64,000 nucleotides of DNA from Moniliophthora roreri (lineage: Eukaryota; Basidiomycota; Agaricomycetes; Agaricales; Marasmiaceae), in the NCBI GenBank assembly GCA_001466705.2, contig LATX02000241.1:62001-126000 (forward strand), read 5' to 3'. Of the stretch, positions 1 to 10,820 are shown in pieces. Numbering within the stretch: position 1 is the stretch's first letter; every line of letters starts with the position of its first letter. Under the pieces are notes generated by a model that did not search any database, had not been told where the DNA came from, and saw nothing but the letters and a program-made list of their open reading frames with translations. Both the position numbers and the translations under genes were made by a program.

Positions 1-81
1 TAGTATCTTACTGCCTCCCCTTTAGATTAAAACCTGCCGGTACGTCCCTGCTCCACACTAAACATATTTACCCTCATTCTA

Positions 82-673
82 ATGGTCGTCCCCGCAACCA
101 ATTCCGTCTGTCGACTCCTCGATACCGAGTCCAGTGGCAGCGAGGTCTATAGCTTCGAAGTCGTGGGCCTCCTCACGATGTCCTTGGTTATCATCGTGAT
201 TTGGCCCTACTGTCGCCATCGGTACCCGTGCCTCGCACTATCGAGACTGAGCACGAAAGAGAAACACCTTGACGCTGTCTACGGATGTGCGCAAGAACAA
301 GTGGTTGTATGGACCTACGCTGGAGAAATTGAAACTTTGGAGAATCGAGTGAGTGAGCTAGACCAATGCTTCTTCAAAACCGACCAATTTAAATTTCTTC
401 CCAGGTTAAAAACCAGGGCCTCGAAAATCCGTGCCAAAGTCTCAAAATGGACGCCGAGTCATCTTCGTTGTAAAAGATTTACTTTGGATCTCACCATGAG
501 CTGGTCTCTGATATCGTTTCTTGGTACAAAGATGCAAACGCCCTCGAACGGAGTGTTCAGGTCTGTATTCACGATTTAATTATTCAAATATTTGACATCT
601 TTTGCAGGCCGGTGTCGAGTCCAATAAACAGTACGACTATGAAGCTGTACTGGCGTACTGGGTGTTGTTGTAA
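82..673 (+). pseudogene. Hypothetical membrane-anchored protein, frameshifted near its 3' end
   Basis: Unrecognised protein. The first open frame (82-579) has one hydrophobic segment at about residues 27-44 (VVGLLTMSLVIIVIWPYC), then a charged part with a short heptad-like stretch (EIETLENRVSELDQ) and a basic Lys/Arg-rich region. From about 490 the protein-like signal moves to another frame (HELVSDIVSWYKDANALER), ends at 560 at a possible donor, and resumes after an acceptor at 607 (intron 561-607) to reach a TAA at 671-673 in phase. That suggests a real gene with a one-base shift or missed intron near 470-490. The donor GTCTGT is non-canonical beyond GT. It resembles small agaricomycete proteins with one membrane helix and a coiled coil; function unknown. 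The stop lies 9 bases before the inverted-repeat element at 683. Confidence 0.45.
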
Positions 674-682
674 TAACTGACG

Positions 683-1208
683 CCACCTCTGGTTCCCACC
701 CAATGCAGCTGATTAGCCGCCATCAATCACGTCAAAGATGGCGACTGATCAGCTGCAAGAACCGCGTTTTTTGGGCGCACCCCGGTCGCTCCTAAATAAA
801 CTCCCCGGTCGCACCTCTCGAGTTTCGACTGCTGCCAAAGTCCTTCCTTGCCCATTTTCGGAAATCACCGCCATTCAAAAATTTTCATCATCTTTTGCCT
901 GCCGCCGCTGTGACTCGTCACCACGTCAACGTCGCTCCCACGGCCTTTGTCATCGTCCCAAATGCCCTCATCATTGCGGGAGTCGTCGTCGAGGGAAAAT
1001 CTGTTCAGGTGCGCCCCAGTTTTTTTTTTCAATACTTTCTCCATCGCTAAATATCTATGTTTAGCTTTTGAAACATCATTAACTACTGTCCTCTTGTACC
1101 CTATGACGACCAATACAAAACTGAAGAATTTTTTTTCATCACTTTCATTTGGCCGGAGACCGCCCGCAACCAAACCCCCATGTCTGACTTCGCCTACCCT
1201 TGCATCAT
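683..1208 (+). repeat. Left arm of the long inverted repeat
   Basis: Reverse-complement match to 3313-3838 over its full 526 bases with only a few substitutions; ORFs in the two arms translate almost identically on opposite strands. The inner boundary is sharp at atgatgca. ORFs across the arm (for example 738-1064) are low-complexity Ser/Arg/Pro readings and are not called as genes. Confidence 0.85.
705..756. repeat. Subterminal hairpin in the inverted-repeat arm (also 3765-3816)
   Basis: GCAGCTGATTAGCCGCCATC and GATGGCGACTGATCAGCTGC form a 20-base stem with two mismatches around a 12-base loop. The same hairpin is in the right arm. Subterminal palindromes are common in foldback-type elements; a role here is inferred only. 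Confidence 0.6.
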
Positions 1209-3312
1209 TAGTCTGGCGAGGACTTTGCCTCTTTCTCGTTACCTATCTGTGTTGTCGTTATGGACTGGCACCCTCCGAGTACCTGTTGGCCTCATATATC
1301 CCTCATACCACATGGCCCACGAATATTCGAAGCCCAGGAATACGTGGATCCAGACATGAGAGATGTGTTTGGTTAGACGTTACCTCAACAACATGATAGG
1401 TCCTCAACCCCGTTTGTGCTGCGAATCCCTTCAACAACAACCCAAAATCAAATTCCCACCAATCCCAGTGTCAACGTGAACAACCCGATTTTGGCTCCAG
1501 CATTCGCTCAGGTCACAATATAACGAACCCAAATCTTCATGGGTTAATTTAAATCATATATGCCATTGTGGAGATTCCGGCAGAGCAGGCTCACGGACTT
1601 GGTAGTGCATTAACAGACGACAAGGCGATCATCGAGATCAAGGTGCATTTCCTAACTTGTCAAGATGTCAAATTTTAATTCAGTGCAGTCAGATATCGAC
1701 ACAAGGTGTGGAATTCGGAGCCCACGTTGAAAAAAATATCCATTACACCTCCTGTCGTTGGGATTCAAACCGCGATTTGAGCAACGTACTCCAGAAACAT
1801 GTCGCCGGGCGGGTCGAGTGAAGTGAGCAGAGATTCCCGCTTGCTCTACCCTTCCAGACGACACATGTTTATGGGTTGTTCTGCCGTGTGAAGGGCTAGT
1901 ATTCAATGGGGGATCTTGCAAGCTGAGAATGTGGATGAGTATTTAGGGGACTAGTGGTTGATGTAACGTTAATACATGGTGCATAATTACCTATTGGCTA
2001 CTTATGATCCTCATACGCTCGTATGGCAATAAGTACGTTCCTACATCTTGTGATCACATCAGAGAAGCGATCTGGACAGTTTTCAAGTTTTCACGTATCA
2101 ATTCTTTTCCCTAATGCTGATCACAAGCTATTATAGTCTAGATGTAACTATCCTAGATCTAATCCAAATGATTCAATGTGAGATATCTTAGGTTCAGACT
2201 GACATACATATCTGACTAGCGCCGTACTTCTGCTCAACCAATTTCGCTATATTCCTATTCTTCCTTTGGCACCACAGCTTCAGAAACATTCAAAGAGAGC
2301 ATAAAATAATATAAATAACCTGACTTGTGCAGTATGGTTGGCATCCTGGTGTGGGACGTTGGTTTGAGTTAAGGTTGATGTATAATCACTGCGGTATTAA
2401 ATCATGACTTGCATGCAAACCGAACTTCATCTGCAACGAGCACATTCCCACCTTTCTTCTGCTTTCAAATGCTCGGGAAATACTCCAAATACCTTCTAGC
2501 GCAGATGACTACTGACGGCTTGAACTACAAAGTGTCAGATGCTGAAATAAGTCCCGGAAATGTGAAAATACAGTGAGTTTCACAGATTTTTACAATAGTC
2601 ACGGCTNCTGGGAAATTCATCACATACTTGTGCAGGCTAATTTAACTCGCTAGTGCCCCTTTAAACGTAGCAGGATGGCTAGAACTCTTTCAGGGAACAC
2701 GAAATTAAGAGTAAGCGCCTGCCCGGCACTTGGGACTTATCGCATTTCGATAGACGCGACTTGATGACGAGGTGAACGACATGATGTCAACATTTCTATA
2801 CTGCATAAACTACATACATTCCTACTACATCTACATAGTTTCCTTCTTACCACTATGCCCTACCATATTATGATCATTTCCACTTGTACCCCTCTTCAGG
2901 TTACTTGATACTTCCTATCTAACAGGGTTGTGGTAATTATGGGGGAGAAGGAAGAGGCTAAAAGCTGGTCAGTCAGTCATGTACGAAGAGACAGTTTGAC
3001 ATACATCAAACATGCACCATCTTGCCAACAAAGAGATAATGATACAATGAGCATGCATCTGGAAGGGAATACGCCAGCAGTAAATTTTGTTGTTTGACAA
3101 CAACACGAATTGATACACATACCACAAGTCTCTTGTATGGCTACCATCCCTGACCACACTGACCACAGCTACCCAAGAAATTCATCTTTTCTTCCTCCTC
3201 TTCCTATCCAAGCTTCAATGCCTATGTCGTCAGCCCAAACTCAAAGCATGGATAATGGCCAAAACCTTGAAATACAAGTGTTCTGTCCATCTGGAAACAA
3301 AGGGATAGGAAT
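1209..3312. other. Interior of the inverted-repeat element, no supported gene
   Basis: Contains the tRNA-like piece at 1740-1860, an isolated N at 2607 and short ORFs only. No DDE transposase, helicase or rolling-circle motif was seen in the readable ORFs. Confidence 0.4.
1740..1860 (-). repeat. Possible tRNA-derived (SINE-like) sequence
   Basis: On the minus strand, GGTTTGAATCC at 1771-1761 matches the pol III B box at 10 of 11 positions. An approximate A-box-like string (GGGTAGAGCAAGCGG) lies about 65-70 bases upstream at 1851-1837. The ends do not pair as an acceptor stem, so this is not called as a tRNA gene. Confidence 0.3.
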
Positions 3313-3838
3313 ATGATGCAAGGGTAGGCGAAGTCAGACATGGGGGTTTGGTTGTGGGCGGTCTCCGGCCAAATGAAAGTGATGAAAAAAAATTCTTCAG
3401 TTTTGTATTGGTCGTCATAGGGTACAAGAGGACAGTAGTTAATGATGTTTCAAAAGCTAAACATAGATATTTAGCGATGGAGAAAGTATTGAAAAAAAAA
3501 ACTGGGGCGCACCTGAACAGATTTTCCCTCGACGACGACTCCCGCAATGATGAGGGCATTTGGGACGATGACAAAGGCCGTGGGAGCGACGTTGACGTGG
3601 TGACGAGTCACAGCGGCGGCAGGCAAAAGATGATGAAAATTTTTGAATGGCGGTGATTTCCGAAAATGGGCAAGGAAGGACTTTGGCAGCAGTCGAAACT
3701 CGAGAGGTGCGACTGGGGAGTTTATTTAGGAGTGACCGGGGTGCGCCCAAAAAACGCGGTTCTTGCAGCTGATCAGTCGCCATCTTTGATGTGATTGATG
3801 GCGGCTAATCAGCTGCATTGGGTGGGAACCAGAGGTGG
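3313..3838 (-). repeat. Right arm of the long inverted repeat
   Basis: Inverted copy of 683-1208. Position 3838 pairs with 683 and 3313 with 1208, so both arms are the same length and no large indel separates them. High identity implies recent origin or gene conversion between arms. Confidence 0.85.
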
Positions 3839-6587
3839 TCAAAGCCCCCTCAAAGAACTTGTACTGATGGCTAGCAAGTTAACACTGTTCATATCCCCCT
3901 CCAGATGAACGCGACAGAAGAAGCCACCGCGAAATGGTATAGGCAGTGAATTTGGAGACCCTTCGTTTCTTATCTCTCGGTTGTACGACCAACAGAACGA
4001 GATATATCAATTCAGCTCAGTTGCAGAGGTCACTCTCTCGTTACGCGCTACTCATACTCGTCCAACTTCCGGTCCTACAATCATAGGCGAGCCAATAAAC
4101 GGTCTCAGGAAAAGAAATAGTTGTTTACACAGGGTACGTTCGCCTCCTTCCTGCTTGTTGTCTATCTTGCTGACCAATATCTCAGTCCCGGCTCTCGGTC
4201 CCTTTCTCATCTACGCCAATGCGAGATTCTAGTTCATTACCGAACCAACTATGATTCAGCACACATCATTTTGATTTCTCGGCCAAACGACAACTCAATA
4301 CGAACACATTTTCCCAAGCTCGGGCTCTGTACGTTGGCGTCTTTGCTCCAGGATAGGTAAGTTTTTTAGTTTAGTTCTCTCTCACCTGCTCTCACTGGCC
4401 GTTCCTGCCGTAGAATGGGACTTGTGTAGTTTTACGGCGTTTACCTAGACTCGGATGATCACGAATCAGTTGATGGAATGATGCTCGGTTGAAGGTCCCT
4501 GCATGGTGTGTTTTTGTCTTCGACTTCGCATCATGATGCTCTAATGCTTCTTCCATAGGTAGCGTCGAAACGCTTGTACCTGGCTCATACACCCAAGGTC
4601 CAACCACCATCTGAGTACGCCATGGGTCACCCAAATCGCAAGCTAATCAGAAACCTTAGTACCTCGATTATTGAGGCGCTCTCAGCATGCTGCCGTTCAC
4701 TGTTGAGAGGACTTGGATCCAAGGTACCCTGCCAGTGGTGTTCAGAAATCGAGCTCTATCTGCCGCTTTGGTTCACAATTAGGCTTTTTGTGTCATTTAC
4801 TCGGTATTGGATGGGGGGAAAGGTTCGAGTAGCTCCAAGGTACATAGTCAGTTTTCATGACCTTGCTGTCTTTCTGATATCTACCAGATAGTATCTCGGT
4901 GCTTCTTCGTACTACGGCTCCGGTTGTGCAATCAGTTTCGAAATTGCGATAACAAATACCCGCCGCCCGGTGGACACGCCACCTATAACCTCTTCCTCGA
5001 GTCTCGTCCCTGCGGCGTGTACCTACATGTCGGAAAGTACAAGAATCCAGCTGCAGCTGCGCATACTTTTTCGGCTTCTGGCAGGACCTGGAGCAGTTAA
5101 AACAAGTCATGTTTTTTCGTCATCTTTGCAGCACTTGTCCTCACATTCGTCTTTCGTCATCAGTAGTACTTGAGCACGCCCTCTCTGGTGTTGTTATATT
5201 CACTCTCACGATCTAAACTAGTTGGTTGTTAGAGAATCACGAGGGACTCGAAGCTCATTTGCGCGAGGCTACCAGAGTCAAGAGTATAACAGTGAAGATG
5301 CCACTGTGAGTACGCCCCGCAGCAGAGTACTTCCAGCTTTCATTTAGCTTCATCGAGAACGGCACTCAGGTTTAATACTACTTAGTCAACTCGACCGTTA
5401 CCCTCGGAAACCCGGTGTCCTCGAACGAGAAACACGCCGATCTCCCATGTAATCTTGCATTCTCCTATGCAATTTTGTGTTGGTGAGTTGTCGGGGTTTC
5501 GGTAACACGGTTCATCCATGGAGGCTGTTACTCGCTATCCGGTGACTTGAAAGGATTCTGGTTTGTATGAGTTGTGACTCCCAAGTTTGGCAATACACAG
5601 AACTGACGACGGACTTTTAGAGGATGCTTTTAAGCACCACTAGTCATGTCAGGTCTATAGCAGCCTAAAAGGTTTACGTTCGGGTACTAGTCGCTGCTTT
5701 CAGCCAATATCAACGGACTAATTCGCAGGTGGTACTCTCGGGACCAGATCGAGTGCTGGAAAGGTGAGCAATAATCCTAAGATTGGTGATGCACGTAGCT
5801 GACAGAGCGTCTTTCATTGCCAGGAGGCATTGATTGCGGTTTCAGACTAGCTGAGGCTTGAAGAGCGGGGAGAGGGCTAGGATTTGGTACCATCTAGTCG
5901 AGAAAACATATACCTGTATTCAATTTTGTAGACTCGTAGTCGATCTGAATCGGAAAGTCAAAAGTTCTTTGACTCTATCGTGGAAATCGGATGAGCGATG
6001 CGAAGTCTTAGTCAAGCGCCAACTCCGAGGCTTCAGAGGAGCGGTCGTGATACTCTTTCATCGTGACTACCACCACCACCGCCATTCTTCGAGCTTCGAG
6101 CTTCAAAATCCGATCTTCATGCATGTAGAGGGACTAGGTAGATGCAGAGAATCAATCGGAGAAGAGATTAGAAGGAGTACAGTAAGTGATTCTTTTTGCT
6201 CGAAAAGAATCAACATTGACGGGACATTTAGCCAACTACTAAAATATGAAGCACGGGATGAAGAAATGAACCAGACGGTTCAGGCTTTTATCACCATCCC
6301 AAGACTCCTTAATGACCCTGCGCACCGGTACGAATGCCTCGTATCCTAGTCAAAGTCGAAATCGAGTTGGAGAATAAATAGTACACCTTTTACTCGAACC
6401 CTCACTGTCTATCTTCGCTATAGGTGCAGTAAGGCAGTATATGAATCACACGCTGACTGATGCTGTCACCCACAAAAGATTAACATCCAATCCGATTCGT
6501 TGTGCCTCATGTTGGAATGCTACAGCGTTACGTTTTTTCCACAAAGACTTTTTCCTTCTTACCACCACCTCACTCGACTGCACTGGA
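3839..6587. other. Region with no gene I can support
   Basis: About 2.7 kb of ordinary composition with ORFs of 60-163 codons. The longest (5858-6349) starts at a TTG and has no recognised motif. A stretch near 4958-5102 reads as PGGHATYNLFLESRPCGVY and looks protein-like, but I could not build a gene model around it. Spliced genes too diverged to recognise may be present. Confidence 0.4.
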
Positions 6588-8627
6588 ATGAGCCTCGCGG
6601 GCTGCTCAGATTTTTCAATCAAGGGAAAGAGCACACTGAATAATGTTAATGGTCATCAGCTCAATGGGCCAATCACTGCAAACGTTATCAATTTCAGTAG
6701 CCAGACAATGGTGGAACGTACCGAGTACGACGAGGTGAGCATCACAGCAGATTTTACGACCTTTAAGTTTCAGTAAGCTGACAGGGGCTCTCACAGTTCG
6801 AATACGTGAAGCGTGGCCATATCTCTAGCATGAAGGAGATACACTCTGAGCTGTCGGAGTGGGATTGGGAATTGCAGAATGAAGAACCCATTGCCCGACA
6901 TAAGGTGCAGAAAACAGTATACACCGTCGAATTGCATCCCAACCGTCAATCAAAGTATACCGCTGTGCTTTATGAAGGCAAAGATGCACATAAGGCTTGG
7001 ACGAAGGACTTTGAGAAGTTCTCGTGCACTAGGTACGTTATTGCCAACAGCCGAAACTCTATCAGTACTAATCGCCTTTCTGAAGAAAACCGGGCATCGC
7101 TCAACTATTCGGGATCAACCGCTCGGAGATCCCTATGTTGATCTTTCATCACGGTGCGACTCACCTTACGCTTTCCCTTTGAAGGTACATCCTGACAGTA
7201 CACATAGAACTGATCCCCTGCGCGCACTTTTTCAACGGAACATCAATCTGGATGGATATCTACATTCAACATTTGACGGTTAATCCGGATCCCCGCTCCT
7301 GTCCTAACTTATTGTGAACTAACGCTGTTTGGCTTTTCCAGGCTAACATGGGATGCAGCGAGGATAATTTATGGATGAGCACGGCCGGTGGTGTACTTTT
7401 CAGTGGGCCTTATGGTCCTTCTGCTCCGCTTCCTCAGTCGTATGCAGACGAGTCTATCATTGTGCCTAGCACTGTTGACATGTTGAAGGATGACACTTGC
7501 ATCGGGTTCTTTATCAATTTCGGGTGGAGTGTGGATAATAATGTTCTGCAGCGTGCACGGCGGAATGCAAGGTCCACCTATCTCGACAATCTGTTTCCGG
7601 CGGCAGCAGAAGGCCACCAACCCAAGGATTCTGACCATCCCAGCTGGAGTTCAACGACCCATCCCTATCTCCGCGACCTTTGGTGGAATTCACCTGATCA
7701 TCTCCTGATGAATGTCATAGGCGGGCTTCGGTTCGATGCCGTCTATAGACCGTCAATGGAGGCTGTTGCGAGGTGGCCGCAGGGAGCTAGTTCGTTATGG
7801 AGTTGGTGGAAGTGTGAGGGCCTGAAGAAGGAAACAGTACTTGATGGCGGATTGACGCGGTGAGTGACCTTGTAGTTCTTGTGTTTGATTTTGGCTCAGG
7901 ATCGACAGTCTCGAGTTGGATCTGACTCGAGGGGAAAAGGTATATCTTGAAGCAAGGAATGCGTGGGAGAATTTTCAAAAAGAGTGGTTATTACAGTCTT
8001 CCTCAGTTTTCAGTGCTGTTGATGTTACACGAGGGAAGGAAAACTTTTGTACGTTCCCTCCCTGTTGGATATGTTACGAAACTGACCTTTTCTTTCTTCC
8101 ACCAGTTGTTGTTGATCCACCCTTCCTGGAGATGCGATCCACCCGACGCCCCACAGCTTCCCGTACCCTCCGCAACGATGAATATCCCGTCAAAGATACC
8201 CCACCCGCACCCATTTATCTCTTCCTTCATCCCCTCCCCATGTCAGTATCAGAACTTGTGTCATGGATCGAGGGACAACCTTATTTCTGGTCCTTTGACG
8301 AGACCAGTCAGTCTCAGATGTCAGAGGAGGAGTGTGAAAGGTGGGGGCTACCGATGCTCACCCCATCCACACGTCAGTCAGATAGCTCTGTTCAGCTGTA
8401 CTCATTCCCCACCCATATCTACAACACCCTCCAAGATTGGCAAAAGGCCCGAGGCTTTGACCCCGCTACCTCTGATTGGGCACGATGCATGGGAAATCCA
8501 GAGTTGAAGATCATTGTTGATTCACATCAATTTAAGCAAGTTGTTGATGTTCAAGGTTGGTTCGCATTGGCTACTCTGATTTACGTGCTGACTGACTATG
8601 ATTCCCTGAGAAAGCAGTGGCTCATGG
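6588..8627 (+). pseudogene. Agaricomycete-family hypothetical protein, 3' end cut by a copia LTR
   Basis: Start ATG at 6588 (MSLAGCSDFSIKG). Exons I can phase: 6588-6734, 6797-7032, 7086-7153, 7208-7278, 7342-7859, 7900-8048 and 8106 to about 8627; every join keeps frame and every intron (39-63 bases) is GT-AG. The N-terminus is the repeat-like type of a large mushroom paralogue family. It is followed by a segment that recalls a kinase N-lobe (KTVYTVEL, KYTAVLYEGKDA, PGIAQLFGINRSEIPMLIF), then a Trp-rich middle (WWNSPDHL, SLWSWWKC) and a C-terminal part beginning near VVDPPFLEMRST. That kinase comparison is inference; no catalytic motifs were seen. Coding sequence runs into the 5' LTR of copia A at 8628, so the native end is lost or lies beyond the element. 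Function unknown. Confidence 0.7.
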
Positions 8628-9143
8628 TGTTGAAGCACCGTACCTGTACTATACTAAACTAGGTACATTAGGAACACTAGTTATTGTATTACTTGCGTAT
8701 GTGATCAACTACGGAACCTACAAAGTATGTTCCTGAGCTTCTCTGGAGCTTGCACTACAGTCATAGGAGTGCTCCCTCGTCCAGTAGGAGTATTGTAGCC
8801 TCATGCACAATACAGTAGAACACATGTAGAATTCATGTATAGTTCCTTCCACTGTCAGACGATTGTATTGTGTCTCTCCAAGACACATTATTCTTGGATA
8901 CTTCGTCTCACAAGTATTCAGTAGCTTACATCCATAGCTTACAAGGTTTCACTGTTTATCCACGGAACTTATCCTTTAGAGTAGTATAAAAGCAAGCATG
9001 TATGTAGCTACATTCCTCAGTTCAATTTACATTGACTACTCTGCACATCGCACCTCTACAACCCTCAAGGTTATAACAAGCTCTCGTACAAATGTGAGTT
9101 GAGCACACTCCACTGCGCTTTACATCTCCGTTCTGTCTCAACA
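8628..9143 (+). repeat. 5' LTR of copia A
   Basis: 516 bases, starts TGTTGAAGCAC and ends TCTGTCTCAACA with a 6-base terminal inverted repeat. A TATA box (TATAAAAG, 8985-8992) lies in its last third, which would place the transcript start roughly 30 bases downstream. Confidence 0.9.
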
Positions 9144-9158
9144 GGTTATGGGCCCCGC
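9144..9158 (+). promoter_or_regulatory. Primer-binding site for half of initiator tRNA-Met
   Basis: GGTTATGGGCCCCGC directly follows the LTR. Its complement, GCGGGGCCCATAACC, contains the CAT anticodon in the context of the initiator tRNA-Met anticodon arm. Drosophila copia and related elements prime from such a cleaved 5' half-tRNA; this site fits that pattern. The same site is at 53563-53577 in element C. Confidence 0.75.
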
Positions 9159-9451
9159 ATCGACAACTGTGTTAATGGACACTCATTCTCATTGGTCAAT
9201 GTTGAATGGGACCATTACTCTTGTCAAGCGCTCGTAACCCGAGATCTTGCAAGAGGTACCTGTGTAGTCGACGCCTTAACTGGCATTAGACCACAATCAC
9301 AGGTTCTAGATGGTCTTTGATTTGCTTGGAGGGATGGTCAAGTTTTTCTTACTTTATTAGTAGACTTTAAGCCCAGTAAAGCGGCTTCTAACGTATATAC
9401 AAAATTCATTCCCCTGTATTCGGAATTACCCGGATTACAGGCAGAACCAAC
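9159..9451 (+). other. Copia A leader
   Basis: Non-coding leader between primer site and the N at 9452. Its end (from about 9333) is shared with element B (15851 onward) and, inverted, with element C (about 53168-53400). Confidence 0.6.
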
Positions 9452-9452
9452 N

Positions 9453-10262
9453 AGTGACTATCTCGAGAAAATCATTAAACGCTTTGGTATGGAAAACACC
9501 AATCCCACTCGCACTCCATTACCCGCTGGCTATAAACCTACAGCTAATAAAGGAGAAGCGAACTCTACAATTAGATCCCAATTCCAATCAGTGATCGGAT
9601 CACTTCTATATCTATGCTTAGGTACCCGACCTGATATTACCTTCCCGGTAATCAAACTTTCGCAATATGGGACAAATCCTACACAGGAGCATCTCAACAA
9701 AGCGAAGTATATCATTCGATACCTAATTGGAACCCGCAAATATTCTCTTACTTACAAAGATAAGCAAAGAGAACAAGGTTTCATAGCATATGCTGATTCT
9801 GACTGGGCTACAGACGAAGACACTAGAGTCTCACAAACAGGTTATCTCATTAACTTCGCTTGTGCTCCAGTCTTCTGGGTTTCACAAAAACAGAAATCCG
9901 TAGCATTATCCAGTACCGAAGCTGAATATATGGCTTTATCTGACTGTGCTAGACAGATCAAATGGATAATTAACCTATTCTCTGAAATCGAATATCCTAT
10001 AGCAAAACTACCATTGCTTAGTGATAATCAAGGTGCTATTTTCATCAGTAAAAATCAAGTTACTGAAAAATGAACGAAGCACATTGATATTAAATATCAC
10101 CATATTCGAGAATGTGTTGCCAAGAAAAAAGTAGAAGTATTCTTCATCCCTACAAATCAACAACCTGCGGATCTTATGACGAAGAATCTACCTTGGGACA
10201 AATTTCAATGCCACAGAGAATTTCTCGGCCTTACATTCTTTAAGACTGATTCCTCCATATAG
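9453..10262 (+). pseudogene. Copia A pol fragment: end of reverse transcriptase plus RNase H
   Basis: Begins after the RT catalytic box, at the stretch preceding ENTNPTRTPLPAGYKP, and runs through RNase H (ADSDWATDED, SSTEAEYMALSD, LLSDNQGA) to the terminal TAG at 10260-10262. A TGA at 10071-10073 replaces the CGA seen in element B (27530-27532), so the frame is broken. Gag, protease, integrase and most of RT are absent, so it cannot act alone. Confidence 0.9.
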
Positions 10263-10304
10263 CTCAATCACTACAAAGTTTATCACAAACTTAGTAAGGG
10301 GGAG

Positions 10305-10820
10305 TGTTGAAGCACAGTACCTGTACTATACTAAACTAGGTATATTAGGAACACTAGTTATTGTATTACTTGCATATGTGATCAACTACGGAACTTACAA
10401 AGTACGTTCCTGAGCTTCTCCGGAGCTTGCACTACAGTCATAGGAGTGCTCCCTCGTCCAGTAGGAGTATTGTAGCCTCATGCACAATACAGTAGAACAC
10501 ATGTAGAACTCATGTATAGTTCCTTCCACTGTCAGACAATTGTATTGTGTCTCTCCAAGACACATTATTCTTGGATACTTTGTCTCACAAGTATTCAGTA
10601 GCTTACATCCATAGCTTACAAGGTTTCACCGTTTATCCACGGAACTTATCCTTTAGAGTAGTATAAAAGCAAGCATGTATGTAGCTACATTCCTCAGTTC
10701 AATTTACATTGACTACTCTGCACATCGCACCTCTACAACTCTCAAGGTTCTAGCAAGCTCTTGTACAAATGTGAGTTGAGCACACTCCACTGCGCTTTAC
10801 GTCTCCATTCTGTCTCAACA
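10305..10820 (+). repeat. 3' LTR of copia A
   Basis: 516 bases, preceded by a polypurine tract (taagggggag, about 10295-10304). Differs from the 5' LTR at a small number of sites. Ends TCAACA at 10820 and is followed directly by P450 sequence. Confidence 0.9.

Larger units (their letters stand above)
683..3838. mobile_element. Element bounded by 526-base terminal inverted repeats, no transposase seen
   Basis: Two near-identical arms in inverted orientation (683-1208 and 3313-3838) enclose 2,104 bases. The outer ends begin CCACCTCTGGTTCCCACCC and match to the base, which is what a foldback or non-autonomous DNA transposon would show. The flanks (ataactgacg on the left, tcaaagcccc on the right) show no obvious target-site duplication. 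The interior has only short ORFs without recognisable motifs and includes one N at 2607. An inverted segmental duplication is the alternative. Confidence 0.5.
8628..10820 (+). mobile_element. Copia element A (Ty1/copia LTR retrotransposon), internally deleted
   Basis: Two 516-base LTRs (TGTTGA...TCAACA) enclose a primer site, a leader and only the 3' end of pol. The jump from leader to RT/RNase H happens exactly at an N at 9452, so the deletion may be an assembly join. The flanks catgg (8623-8627) and ttact (10821-10825) are not a target duplication, and different host genes lie on each side. The element or its assembly is therefore chimeric. Confidence 0.85.

Noticed and set aside
738..1064. 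ORF in the inverted-repeat arm (and its twin at 3457-3783)
   Set aside because: Conserved only because the arms are near identical; Ser/Arg/Pro-rich, no motif, and overlapping ORFs on the other strand are just as long.
3230..3574. Minus-strand ORF at the inner edge of the right arm
   Set aside because: Mirror of the left-arm frame 947-1396; the two diverge as soon as the repeat ends.
5858..6349. 163-codon ORF
   Set aside because: Starts at a TTG, no recognised motif and no supporting exon.
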